This document shows, piece after piece, positions 34,460-46,700 of a DNA stretch of 64,000 nt. The translations under genes were made by a program, and so were the position numbers. The stretch covers positions 6,402,501 to 6,466,500 of the forward strand of contig JAILWY010000011.1 in the NCBI GenBank assembly GCA_022113835.1. The letters run 5' to 3'. Source of the DNA: Atopsyche davidsoni. Lineage: Eukaryota; Arthropoda; Insecta; Trichoptera; Hydrobiosidae. Numbering within the stretch: the first letter of the stretch is position 1; the number at the start of each line of letters is the position of its first letter. The notes below the pieces were generated by a model. That model ran no database searches. It saw only the letters and a list, made by a program, of their open reading frames with translations, and was not told the DNA's origin.

Positions 34460-36147
34460 GAAGTGAGGAGGAGCTCCGAGTGCTCTCATGCAGAGCCGAG
34501 CACCGAGCCCGCCGAGTCTGACCGCGACTCTGATGGGGGCACTTGCCATAGAAAAATTATTACACAGGTATATTACCTTCGCCGATCGCCTATAAATAGT
34601 CTAAGCAGGGGCTCTCAAGCAAGTCTGATCATTGCTGCGTATTTTCTAATAACGAATAACTAGAGTTTGGAATCCGATGCATCGTTTTTTTTTATTTTAA
34701 ATATTTATACTTAATTCATGTTTTACTCAAAGTGAATTTTGATGACTTATGTAGATTTTATTCAGTTCGTTTTTTTTTTTTTTTCTAGTGCCTTTTCTCA
34801 TCGGGGTTGGTGACCATTTCATCGAATATATTCCTATCCTGAGCCAGTCTAACTTGGCTGTACTTCCAATTCCAACTAGTGGCGTAAATTCCACATCTAC
34901 GTAAGTTTATCGTCGGGAGTTTTATTTCTGTGCAAGACTCATTTGTGACGCGGTCAATCCATGGTGTTTTATGGATTGAGATAAAACTATCTACCGACTA
35001 ACGAATTGTTGTTGCAGCTTTTTGGTCGGTTGTCAGCTGTGCTGGGCTCAGTAAAACGCCGTGGCTCCGGTGTGCAGGCCTGGAGTGATTCACGTGTCGT
35101 GATGTACCGATGCAGAGTCGCTGTACAGTTAAGTAAAAGTGGTTTTTTTCTCGGTCAGCCTCGCAGGAGCCGGCCTGACCGAGCGGCTCGCTTCAGTCAC
35201 CATCGGACACCATCGCGCGTGTCCGATGAATATTCACCGCCATGAACCTACGGTAGCTTCTGCTATGCGATTAGCACTTTCAGGACGGCTCTTAGTCCAG
35301 CAGAGAAATATTTACTGTCTCCAACTCTTTACAAGGCAAATGTCGACGATATAGTTGCAATCACTTTGAACTGCCTCTTCCCCTCGCAGCCTCCTTCAAC
35401 CTCATACAAAGTACGTGTACTGGTTTTAGAGATGCTCAAAAATAATTATATATTTTGCATCAACTGACTAGAAATCCATATTTTATGTTTCGCATAAAAG
35501 CTTTTTTTGATAAATGTGTAATTTATTCACATAAAAAATGAATGAATTGATAGTTTAAAAACAGGTCAGATTATGAAAATATTTTTACGGTATATTTTTT
35601 ATTTTGGCACACTTGCGAATTAATACTGTAAGATATTTTGTTTTTGTAGCATCAAGGATTTGATTTTGTGACCAAAGTATATACATCTAGAACACTCTAA
35701 ATGCTTGTTCAATACGTTGGGTTACTATGGCTAATTCTAGCCATTGGTGGAATAATAAAATAACTCAAAATAATTCATGTATGTGAAGGACAACATAGGA
35801 ATTTTTAAATGAGAGGTTTTTGTAGAAATATTAGATCTACAGTTAAAGTCTTACAGACACGTCGGGAGCTTGGATAATAGGTTGTAAAATGACCCTTACG
35901 TGACTGTAGAGGTGATTAATACAGTAATCTGTTGAGAAAGTTTTCTGTGTAAAAGTGATAATATTCCCTGTACAGTTGCGGCTCCCACGCCTTGGTCTGA
36001 CCTTAAATTCCTATGCAGAGACGTATCAACTATCGACTATCGACTGCCGCGGACTCGGCAACAGGGCTTCATGGTGATGCTCTTCGTAACGTGATTATGG
36101 AGCAACCGATCCAGGGGTGGACGAACGATGTAGATCGCAGTCCCTGG
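34460..36147 (+). CDS. Possible internal exons of an unrecognised gene (34460-34567, 35018-35122, 36019-36147)
   Basis: Three GC-richer segments sit between splice-like borders: AGATCAG|...CACAG|GTATAT, TTGTTGCAG|...GTCGCT|GTACAG and CCTATGCAG|...CCCTGG|GTAAGT. Their lengths are 108, 105 and 129, all multiples of three, and each is open in phase 0. The joined frame would read through, for example SECSHAEPSTEPAESDRDSD, LFGRLSAVLGSVKRRGS and NVIMEQPIQGWTNDVDRSPW. No domain, start or stop is recognised and the second donor is weak. Open frames of this length can arise by chance, and non-coding exons are an alternative. Confidence 0.25.
34785..34960 (+). repeat. Dispersed repeat B, copy 3
   Basis: GTTGGTGACCATTTCATCGA, TCCTATCCTGAGCCAGTCT, GTGGCGTAAATTCCACATCT and, further on, CGGTCAATCCATGGTGTTTT match repeat B. 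It lies between the first two possible exons. Confidence 0.6.
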
Positions 36148-36674
36148 GTAAGTACTGTATTAGTTATTAATAAACGTATAATGATTTCTTGGGTGTTGAG
36201 CTGCTTGATGTTTTGGTTCCCGTGCTGAAACCATCTTCAGGGATATTTGAAATCCGTAAACAAAAAACGACGGATGAGTGAAAAAATTACCTCCTCAACT
36301 CCCAAAAAAATATATCAACGATGTAGTCTGCTTTGCCGTTTAGAAGCTTTTAAAGTATGTAATAAAAATGCTACGCTATTTTAATATATTAAATCATACA
36401 CTATGTATGTATTAATAAGTAAGCAAGTCTGATAATGTTATCTTATTTGCTTCATTTTATGACGTATAAGGTTTTAAAGGCTGTAATACTAGTAATGCGG
36501 TTGTATAGTCATATTGGCATACTTAAGCGAATGACTCTAAACAGTGTGGTTAATGATTGCTTTTATTATCTGTTTGATTTAATGGCATGTAATCATTGAA
36601 TAAACATAAATGGTTAAATCACGATTTATTTATTTGTATAAATATATTTTTTTTATTAAAGTTTTTTTTTTGAC

Positions 36675-36828
36675 AGGGAGTACTTGGTGGAATTCCATTT
36701 TAATATTTTGAATAAAAATACTTGAGTGATTTTCCACATTTTTGTTTTTATTAGTGACCGGTTTCGCCAACCTTTCACGTTGGCATTATCAAACAGAGTG
36801 TTGTACTCTGTTTGATAATGCCAACGTG
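36675..36828. repeat. Dispersed repeat G with a perfect 24-bp hairpin
   Basis: GAGTACTTGGTGGAATTCCA and GACCGGTTTCGCC recur near 49,580-49,660, where the second block is inverted relative to the first. At 36,776-36,828, CACGTTGGCATTATCAAACA... forms 24-bp perfect arms around a 5-nt loop (36,800-36,804). Confidence 0.65.
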
Positions 36829-36829
36829 T

Positions 36830-38630
36830 AATAATTTTACTAATTATGTGTATTATAATTATGAAATATACAATATTATGAATTCAATAAATTTTGGTAT
36901 AATAATTACATTTATTCTTTCATACAGAAAATAACCGTTATTGTTGTACATCTGTGCTGTTAATATATATTTTTATTTTATTATACGTATTTTTCAATAA
37001 AACGTGACAGTTTATTTAATATTGCAAAAATGGAAGAGAGTCCATAATTGATGAGATTTATGAAAAGCCATTAAAAACAGTTATTTTTAAAAAATAAAAT
37101 GTGAGTTTGACTAAGACACAATTCTTAATATTTTTTTCCGGTGTTTCTATGTGCTTATAACTTACGATATCGGATAGAAGGCACAACATACTTATACTTC
37201 CAAATCTGGTTTATTGTTAGTTTTTTTTATTATTATTTATTAGTATCGAATACACGGTGGTACAGCGTCGGATTTGCAAAGCATCTCAACCCACATCCGT
37301 CATTCATAACTGCAAAAAATCTCGTCGTTGAGCTGCAGCTGACACAAAATAAGCTCTAATATAGTGTTTAATATCCAAAACGGTAAAGTCGAATGAAAAT
37401 TGTGATTAAATTTCTACCGTGGAAGAAGCAAATATATATTCCAATGGCGTAGTTTGCATATCCAATGCGTTGCATTCCGGTGTATAAATATATTTTAATA
37501 GTTTTGATTTTTATTTGCATCATTTTCTTGAAAATAATTTTTTATATAAGTTTTGTTTATGTGAAGTGTAAGTTTTAAATCTATTTTTTTTAAAATAAAT
37601 ATTTGTATACTTTAAATAAAATATATACATCGTACTTTTATAGTATGTGACACGTCTTAATTATAATTTTTGAAGCTCTCGCGGGACGCCACTGCAAATG
37701 ATTACTAATATAAAGTCATTTAAGCTGTACGTACATATTTTTTTGCATGTGATATTTTTTTTTATCTCACTTAAGTGTGTTTGTATTCCTGCAGTGGCCC
37801 ACTGTATATTTCGCACTATCTTTAACTAGTTTGTCATTTTTTGCACGTACGCTGCGAAACTCACAATTGGCGTTATTTTTTACCATTCTTGGAATTTTTT
37901 GCCAACGTCCGCAGATCCTGTCGGCGTAGGCGCTTCTTCGCCCACTTTCGCAAACTGGGTCGGCCAGGTAAATCACTTTTGGGTACAAGCGAGTGCTAAT
38001 CAACGGATAAACATTGTTTTATGACTCAACAGCGCGCTATTGGTGTGTGGTTAGGTAAATTTTTTAGTAAAGTCGGTCTCAAGCCTTGTTATTTACTACT
38101 TCAAAACTATTCTTCCAATGAATTCAGTTTAATAGGCATATTTTAGATATTTCGTTTATCGATTCATTCTATTATTTTTTTAATATATTATCAAATATGT
38201 CCACTCACAGTTGTAAAAATTTCTACGAAGACCATAGAAAATTAATGTTTATATTTTACAAACTGGAAATGTCTTTAATTAGGGGCAATAAAGTCGGGCT
38301 TCCTGTGTTTACGGAAACGGGTTTGCAGTTTGTCCTATCGTTAAAGCTTCAAATATTAAAACATAACTGATTTGATAATATTAATTAGATAATATATAAC
38401 AGACTCATTTTATAATGTGTAATACTTGGTACTTGGAACACTACCAGTTGCTTTCGTTTATTTATTGTTCATTTCCATGCATTGATACGCTGAGCGTTGT
38501 GTAATGGATGTTGATATTATTGATTCCGCAAACAACAAAAAAAAGTTTTTTTCAGAAACGAAAAAAACAGTTAAATCCAAGTCCAAAATGATTAACAGCA
38601 CATGCATTCAACCCACATTTTTTTAAATTT
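36830..38630. other. AT-rich DNA with a short mixed patch
   Basis: At 37,765-38,060 the base composition is more balanced and a 78-codon minus frame is open, without a recognisable domain. Otherwise nothing was recognised. Confidence 0.4.
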
Positions 38631-38639
38631 TGAGAAAAT

Positions 38640-38885
38640 ACTAGACTCTTGGCCCTGACCTTGTGACCTCGCGGTGGTCACATTTTTGGACAAGCCAAAG
38701 GTCACTCGCGACGATTTCTCCGGGGCGATGCCTCGTCTGGCGATGTGGGGCACAGCCCAGCCGTGTCGCCGGCAGGTGGTCTTCGATATTCCACTCTTCT
38801 GACGGATTTTACGGTGTGATATCACCCGGCGGGAAGCGACTTGTCGGTGGTGTTAAAAGGCGCTATGGCCATAACTGTACATAAC
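38640..38885. other. GC-richer island, function unknown
   Basis: About 250 bp, open on both strands (77 codons minus, 73 plus). It has no domain and is unlike the repeat families here. Candidate regulatory block or exon. Confidence 0.3.
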
Positions 38886-38991
38886 GATAAAAATTGTTAA
38901 CATATTTCAATTTACCGAGGAATGTGCAGAATCACTTCGGCTGATTGTTGAAATGTATTTACTCGAGGTTTATTGTTTCTTTAAATCTTGC

Positions 38992-38994
<3 letters not shown>

Positions 38995-39080
<86 letters not shown>
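38995..39080. repeat. (TA)n microsatellite
   Basis: About 43 uninterrupted TA units. Confidence 0.95.
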
Positions 39081-39085
<5 letters not shown>

Positions 39086-39750
39086 ACATCTCTTTCATGT
39101 GGTTTCGTGGTAACACTCAAATGTTTTATTGATTGTAAAATACAAAATCTGTAATTTTATCCATGTAATCAATATTTTTACTAGTCAATTGTGTATTCCG
39201 TTAGTCTTACTATTTTATTACCGAAACAATTTATTACGCGTATTTGTAAAAGTTTCAGCATGTGAGTTTATAACATATAATTTTTTTTATAATAAACATC
39301 GGAAAGAGTTTGAACATAGTTAAACATAAAATTTCAATTTAAATTATAAAATTTATCGGCAATTTTAAATAAAATTTAAAAAATTACACATTTTTGTATT
39401 ACATAAACATGCATAAGCTTTCGTTATTTTTTCGATTATAACAAAATAAGTCAATTTTTATAACATTTGTAGTTATTCTACGCGGATTTTTTTTATCAAA
39501 TTGAACAGTTAAAACTCAATAAAAATAAAACGCTGTATCCAAACAATTGAAAGTAAAACGTTTAAACGACCAAATAAAGAAAGATCACCTAGCCCAGGAA
39601 TTAAAAAAAACTAAAAAATAAAATAAAACACCGTTGATTTTTTCCCGATTCTCGTAAACCAGAATACGCACGCCAAGCAGCACTCGTTAAAAACAAAAAC
39701 GACCCAAAGAAAATAGTCTTTACACCCAAAAAAAAGCGTAACTTCCTTAC

Positions 39751-39965
39751 CGGTTGGATCGGATTCAAGCTGCGACCGCAAGACGCGGATTTTTTGCAGA
39801 ACTCCACTGCCGAGTGTCCCAGATCGCAACACACACACCACACGCCGCCCGGATTCGGCTTTTTTTCAGTCACTGGTCGCGTTCGTTTGTTTTCGGCGTC
39901 GTTTGTTTCGCCGTCGGTTCCGGCGGACACTGGCAACCTCTCTCGGCGGAAGCGCGGCGCTGAAT
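39751..39965 (-). promoter_or_regulatory. Candidate promoter and 5' non-coding exon, minus strand
   Basis: A CpG-rich stretch with no long coding frame ends at a strong donor, CCAACCG|GTAAGG, on the minus strand (39,751/39,750). TCATTC near 39,968-39,963 resembles an arthropod initiator. The first gene downstream on this strand whose 5' UTR begins at an acceptor is the secreted protein at 31,778, so this may be its first exon across an 8 kb intron. That link is inference. An ATG frame of 23 codons on the plus strand (from 39,964) ends in a SINE, and I did not adopt it. Confidence 0.35.
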
Positions 39966-40044
39966 GAGGGTTTCCTGCTGCGAGACGCCGGCCGAGCGGC
40001 TGTGGAGGGCCGCAGAGAAACTCCTGGCGTGGTTTATTTATTTT

Positions 40045-40260
40045 GTTTTATGTTAATTTACAATAGTTCTTAGGGCTGTGCTTTCAATGCGGTATGTGGC
40101 TCAGGTATCAGCTGATCTTGCGTGGCTTACAACGTGTGGCTTAGGTGGTTATAATATGCGTAAAAAAACATTTTTTTTAGGGCTGTGCTTACAATACGGT
40201 ATGTGACTATCAGATGATCCTGCGTGCAGGTTGTGAGGCTTACAACGTGTGGGTTAGGTG
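40045..40260 (+). repeat. SINE-like repeat E, copies 4 and 5 in partial tandem
   Basis: TTTACAATAGTTCTTAGGGC starts the first unit. The second restarts at TTAGGGCTGTGCTTACAATA (about 40,180). Both contain GGTATGTG, TGATC(C/T)TGCGTG and GGCTTACAACGTGTG. The second lacks the A/T-rich leader. Confidence 0.7.
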
Positions 40261-40275
40261 TAAAGTAAAGCAATG

Positions 40276-40629
40276 TTATAATAAAATAAAACCAAGTGCT
40301 TTTGGAGACTACGTTTTATTTCACTTGTAGCGAGAGCTCTTTCGCCGAACACGGCATCTTCAAAACTGAGTCTATACAGAAAAAAGCGAGCTTATACATA
40401 ACAAATTCAACAAAAATACATGAATCATAGATTGTACTACATGTAGTAATGTACATGTAATAATGTAGTATAATCTATGATTCATGTATTTCTGTTGAAT
40501 TTGTTATGTATAAGCTCGCTTTTTTCTGTACAGACTCAGTTTTGAAGATACCGTGTTCGGCGAAAGAGCTCTCGCTACAAGTGAAATAAAACGTAGTCCC
40601 CAAAATCACTTGGTTTTATTTTATTATAA
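40276..40629. mobile_element. Foldback-like inverted repeat with about 150-bp arms
   Basis: Arms run from TTATAATAAAATAAAACC at the left to GGTTTTATTTTATTATAA at the right, near-identical throughout. They share ACTACGTTTTATTTCACTTG, GCGAGAGCTCTTTCGCCGAA and TAAGCTCGCTTTTTTCTGTA as written in one arm and its inverse. The centre is a short ACATGTA-rich spacer near 40,450. The 14-bp string TAAAGCAATGTTAT flanks the unit at 40,266-40,279 and 40,671-40,684, suggesting insertion together with about 40 bp right of the arms. It is not coding. Confidence 0.75.
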
Positions 40630-40684
40630 TAAAAATGGAGTATCACAAAATAAGTACCTGTTTCATTAATTAAAGCAATGTTAT

Positions 40685-42430
40685 TATTAACTCGGGAAAA
40701 GGGTGATTCTCTGGAGCTGCAGATTATTTAGACCTTATGGCGTAGTGTTTAGCATGATCACTTGCAAACCACGGTTTAAAGGATTCTAGTCCATTTTATT
40801 TGTTCACATCAATAATTTAATTATGAACGGTGTTTAAATTTGTGATTTTCCGTATTTATAAAAAAATATTTACGACTGCTTTGAACTTGCCTAAATCTAC
40901 ATTGTGTCTTCGTGTAATTAAATCTGACGTAATTCCTGAAATATAAGGGCTAGATGGTGTATCATAAAAGAGAGATGAGCTGGTAATGGCGAAAAGGAAA
41001 AATTTATCAACACTGCGTAAAATATCTCTAATCATATTCATATTCGTTAAAAAATAATTTGACAACTTACTAATCAGATAATCTTATTTGTTTTCAATAA
41101 AATTGCTGTAAACGTTTTTGTATATTTAAGCAGCTGTTTGGGTGCTTTGCTGGCTCCCTAATTTCTGAAGATGGCCCCCGCACCGGGGCCAAAACATCAG
41201 AAATAGCACCCAACAACACGGCATTTCTAAGTATAGTGCATGTAAATACACCTGTTACCTGTACAGTGCTACCTAGTTACCATTAATGGCATATCATATT
41301 CCACTTAGGAAGCCGTGAGTGTTTTTATGCCGCAGAAACGCCCTCCTCGGATACATGATTGACAACCTGGCCAGCCAATGCGTCGGCAGATTGATTTTGC
41401 TTTCTTTTAAATATACAGGCAGGTCATACTCAATAATTACAGGTTCATCCGTGATGCCGACTCGACTGCCAATTGCACGATTAATAATAAATAATATTAA
41501 AAAAAAAACCCACAAGTCTATTAGCAGTGATAAATAATGATTCATTTCTATTACCCGTGTCGATAATGGTGAAGCCGTTTGACCTTTCATCAGCATTTTT
41601 ACCTGTACAGGTTTATTGTGTATACAATATTAAGGTATACATAAAATAAAGAAAAAAATATTACGCAACCTGTGGTTTATTATTATTAAATGTATTGCAT
41701 ACATTATCATATTTTCTATAACTGTATATATTTTCAACAAGCCGGAAAACAATATCTTTTTCTAGCTGTTCTTTTATAAATAAAGCACATCAATAAACAA
41801 TACATACACTAGAACGTGATCCCTATGACATATTGTTTGTTTTTTTAAGTTAAATACTAAATACTACGATCTGTCTTTTTACGAACGACGTGCCGCTAAT
41901 TCTGATGTAGAGATACTGCGTGAATTTATTAGAGCCTTTATTTTACACCCAGCGGTGCTTTTGGCCGAATCGAGCAATCATCATTTGACTGGATGGCATT
42001 TAATAGTAAAAAAAAAAACTTATGTGTGATTTTGGGTCAGCTGATTATAAATTCAAACATGATATTTAATCCATAGACTTGAAAATAACCGAAGACCGTT
42101 AATATAGTACGTTGATTAATTTACACATTTTATTTATTACATAAAATACCTGTGTATACAAAGCAGTGAGCGGTAAGTGTATCGGTTCTCACAAAACAGT
42201 AAAGGCTAGACTTGTCCTAAAAGTGAGTTACGGTTTCCTTGCCTGGGGCGGCTTGTGGTAGCCTAATTCTTCCTACCGCCATCGTCGTGACCAAGTAAAG
42301 GTCAAGCTATTATTATCTTCTTGTATTATTACAATAAAAAATAAGTCACCGCGACCCATGATCGATAAAAATGAATACACTCACCACTGTCTAATTTTTT
42401 TGTCGATTCTTGAATATTCATTAGATTAAC
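40685..42430. other. Mostly AT-rich DNA
   Basis: At 41,163-41,195 GAAGATGGCCCC...GGGGCCAAAACATCAG forms a small hairpin. The motif recurs at 47,125-47,150, 47,213-47,255 and 48,108. The frames at 40,856-41,065 and 41,294-41,596 (minus) show no domain. No gene was assigned. Confidence 0.4.
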
Positions 42431-42439
42431 TAGATATAT

Positions 42440-42750
42440 CGGTCCCATTCTGTTGCTTGTGCATGGCTGCTATTCTGTACCCTGAGTAATGCAGTAGTGG
42501 ACTTGGAATAATTGTGGAGAGGCTTCTGCTATTATTTCTGTGGCTTGTTGCAGAAGGAGTATCAAATCTAAACGCCAGAGCTTTATAAGGATAGGATTAT
42601 ATAATAATGCTATTGGGCAACAGCAATACGCAGACTTTTCCTTCCAATATAAACTACGGTGTAGAAGGACCCTTACACTATATTTAACACTGGCTCAGCA
42701 TGCGTATATGCTCAGTGAAATGATCGCCAACCTCCTCTGAAGAGAGGTAC
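42440..42750 (-). repeat. Dispersed repeat A, uninterrupted copy
   Basis: Reverse of copy 1: CCCATTCTGTTGCTTGTGCA, GGAGTATCAAATCTAAACGC, AATAATGCTATTGGGCAACA, GGACCCTTACACTATATTTA, CTGGCTCAGCATG and CGCCAACCTCCTCTGAAGAG. Confidence 0.75.
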
Positions 42751-42869
42751 TTAAATATTTAAAAAATCTCAACCTACCCAATCTTGCAAAATTATATGCT
42801 CTTCAGGCAGATATGATTTATTTACTGGCTAGGATAATATCATGATCTATTGTATTATTTCACCTGCGT

Positions 42870-43060
42870 TTTTTGGTGAAGGCGACGTTGATAATGATGA
42901 AGTGGGCGCGCCGTGTGATGAGGAAGCCCCGTGGGTTTGTCTTGTGTTTCGCTGATGAATCGGAGAAGAACTTCCACGCTCAGACGTGTCTCGTGGGAAG
43001 AAACCATCCGAGCAAAACCAACCGAAAAGTCGTTATTTCATTTTCAATTTCTTGCTGATA
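42870..43060. other. GC-richer exon-like island
   Basis: Follows TTTTTTGGTGAAG and contains GATAATGATGAAGTGGGCGC and GGAGAAGAACTTCCACGCTC. One plus frame is open for 61 codons; another reads FFGEGDVDNDEVGAPCDEE before a stop. No domain or clear donor. Coding status undecided. Confidence 0.25.
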
Positions 43061-43309
43061 ATTTAAAAATGATAATCACCATTTATAAACCATGAAAATA
43101 CTAGTCTTATTATGATTTCAAGCTTTAAACTACGGCTGATAGTCTAAAACGCATTGTACCATGTTGGAAGTTAAGTATCAGACATTTGTGTCTTTCAATG
43201 TTGATTCTTGATTATTTTTGTTTAGCCCTGTCGATATCGAATTGTTCATGAAATGGGATTTCAGGTGTTTGTGTTTTTTTTCTTACTACATCAAACATTG
43301 AAAATGAAA

Positions 43310-46300
43310 CAGACTTTTTATATAATATATATATATATCTCCTTCGTGATGCCTCATGTCTCCTCTGGCGAAGATTCGCATTTAGCCTATTAGAGTGATT
43401 CAATGGTGGAGCTCTAAGTGAAACTAATTAGATGATTAAGGCTTTAGGTTTTATGTGGCAATGCCACAGCTGATCGAAGCCGCCTTACCGCATTTCAACC
43501 ATACAGTTCAATAAATAAATTGCCTATTTAGCGATTGAGGTTGAGCACATGTCGTGTGTTATTATGACTTGCACAGGTATTAGCGTAATGATGATTGTCC
43601 ATGAACGAAAACTTCGCGGCGGCCAGCTGCCGTGGCGTGCCGCAGCCGACGCTGCGAGGCACGCCAGGAGGTTCTGTCCCGTTGTGCTGAGCACGAGTCG
43701 ATAATATCACAACATTCCCACCATAGGAATGGTCACGAACGTCCAGCAACTGTGAGTTGATAATATTTATTTCATATTAGTAACAATTATAATAAAACTA
43801 TTCTTAAAAAAAAAGTATTAATTTTTAAAAACATTTATATTAACTCCAATATACAGACACAATACTTTACACATAAATTTATTCTATTAAATACAATGGG
43901 TTTGTTCAACTTTTTATTGAGTCATTAAAATGTTGGTATCTCATTTGAATAAATTAACACGTACAAAAATTTATTTATACGCGGTATTCAAAATAGCTAA
44001 TTTTAAATACTGTTAATTAAATTGTGCATAATGTAAGCAAAAATATTCAAAATAAATAAATTTAAATAATGTAGAGTAAAACTGCTTGACCCGTCACCTG
44101 TACAAACGATGCGAACTTTTATGAGTATTTGATATTTATGGGTTTTTTGGGATTGCATTTAATATTAAATGGCAAGTGCCGGAGACGTAGCAAATCCACT
44201 ACAAGAATAACACTCTAATTTGATTATGCTGACCTCTACATGTCACAGAATTTTAGTCTTCATTCACCGATCGCTAACAATATGCAATAAGCCTTCACCC
44301 TCGTGCATGCCCTTTCATCACACTGTACTCAATATATTTTAAAATATTAAATATTTCACTTCACTGCAGGTTTAATATATATCCTTAATATTATCCCATT
44401 ATAAAAAAATAACAATAAATAATTAATTAAATAAATATATGTATTTTTGATTCACACCACAGGATACACATTCACAGATAAATCCTAAAAAAAATAATTG
44501 ATACTAAGAGATTGAACTCATACTCCTAAATATCGCGGCCAGGCGCCTTGTGGTTCTGTGATTAAGTAAAAGTTTGAATCGTACTATGCAAGTATGTAAT
44601 CGACGTAATTTAAACAGCACGTGATCCGCATTATCCAGTGCGTTTGTAATTTTCAGCTTCACCCTTGATTTTCGATGCACAGTGCTTATATTTGTAAAAT
44701 CTGGAATTTACATAGCTTTGACGTGACTTTTCCCATGGTGATGAAGGTGCACGCAACCAATGAGACCTCGCAATCAATATTCCAATTCTCACCCGAGTCT
44801 TCGGTTTACTTTCGGCTCACAGTACATACGAGCGCCTACTTATCAAATCAATTCAATTTGGATTCGATAATTGGTTCATCTTTAATGAGCCGTACGTGAC
44901 TTTATTGGGCCTACTTTGCCACGTATCTGAGCGTACCTTTTAATTTCTAAAAAATCTGATGCCTATTTGCCATAGTATGTTATTTTTTTTATAGTTATGG
45001 AACCGTTACTTGTTTAATGCGAATGCTTATCTTAATTAATATATTAATGGTTCTTTGCAATTTTTCTTGCGATTTAATCGTTTGTAGATTTGCTTTAGTA
45101 GAACATACTATAATAATTATTTTTTTATGTAAGATACAATCAGATGTTTTTTGGTATACAATTCACACGTGAAACAATGTTATATATATAAATAATCTAC
45201 AGAGTAAAGCTTACTAAACATTTTTGTAGCGACTGGGTTTTGAAAACATTATCTAATTTAAAATATATAATGAGTGTTTCTGAAACTTAACTTTAGTCTT
45301 GTAATTTTTTTAAAATAAAAACAGTTGACTACCACTGTGATGGGCTGTAGGCTTTTTATGGCTGGCAATTAATCTATAAATTACTTACTTCAAAATATTG
45401 TGAGTAATAAAAACAATGATTGTATCCAATGCCTTCAACCTACTGACAGTCATGATTAGAAACAGAGCTTACTTATATTGCGAAACTGTTATTTTTTTAC
45501 TCGGTCATTTATCAATTTTTTTTTTTTTTGGAGACTATGAATTAACCTTAAGAAAATTGTCGGACTTGTAGGAATGCGCAGATCCGTACCGATTTTTGTC
45601 AGGAAATACGGCTACGTTTTTGGCCGGCAAATGACCATGGTAGTATGATACATCCTCGCATATAATGAAATCTCCAGTTTTAGTTAGGTCGATGGTGATT
45701 TGCACCGACATCGCATGCGTCGGATCGCATGTCCAGGCGCTGTGTAATTACCAGGAAGTGTTGCATGGGATGTTTCACGTGAAACGGTTGTGAGCAAATT
45801 AAGCTGCCAGACCTGTTCCCGAATCTGGGCCTACGACCTCAATAGGGAATTCTTCTGCCCACTGCAGGGAATGTCCCATTTACAAGCACGTCGCCCACAC
45901 AAATGCTTCAAAAATGACCGCTTGAGTCAGATTTACAGTAGTTTATTTTTGTTTTGCTTTTGACCTAATTATTATTTTTTTTCTTCTGTGTTCAATTATG
46001 ACAAAAGATAAATATTTCTTCTCTAGCAGATTGATAAGATACTAAACAACTTTTGCGTTTGTAACATTTCTAGCGTCCAGCGTTTGTTTAATTGTGTTTA
46101 ATAGAATCACCACACATCTGTTTTTTTTAAGATAATCTTTCTGTCATTTTGGACCATTTCTTTATTATATTTATTATAAATATATAAGTATATCTACTAC
46201 AGGATTTTGACGCAAGGTAAATTCGGATTTCTTTTATAAATAGTAAGCTCAGCTCTTTTTAATTAAAATATCGCTAAGTTAAGTAGTGACGTCTTAACTG

Positions 46301-46400
46301 GGTAATATCTGTTTATTTTAATGATAACTTAATTATTTTAAGTGACCGATGTGATGAATTTAATTAAATAACAATTTGTAAACGTTGAGTACTGTTAAGC
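43310..46400. other. Gene-poor DNA with mixed-base patches
   Basis: GC-richer patches at 43,600-43,690, 44,640-44,950 and 45,690-45,890 stand out from the A/T background and from the repeat families here. I could not assign them. The first holds a 29-codon ATG frame (MNENFAAASC...) too short to call. Confidence 0.35.
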
Positions 46401-46700
46401 GTTTTTCAGGTTTCGTGCTCACCCGAGCGTCGACATCCCACACAATAATGCCGTTGATGGTACTTTTACGACTCGCGGCTTACAGACAAAAAGCCTTCTC
46501 AATAATTATACTGAAAACGCATAAGCCTTGGATAAAACAGTGTTTTTAAATTAAACACAACTGCTAAATGCTAATAAGCGACTTGTTAACACGGTTACGT
46601 GACGTTAGCACGAACGTTACAGACAATAAATATCATGCTATAATTCAGTTTTTGCCAAACGTATTACAAACCTTTCAACCTGATATTCTTACTACCACAT
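46400..46700. other. Mixed-base patch, possibly regulatory
   Basis: Non-repetitive sequence with GTTACGTGACGTTAGCACGA and two further ACG-rich sites. There is no coding frame. It is flanked by A/T-rich DNA. Confidence 0.25.

Noticed and set aside
39601..39936. 111-codon minus frame as a protein
   Set aside because: It runs past a strong GTAAGG donor into A/T-rich sequence and has no domain. Better explained as a 5' non-coding exon.
39964..40035. Start of a plus-strand protein (MRVSCCETPAERLW...)
   Set aside because: Plausible codons, but the frame runs into a SINE with no donor.
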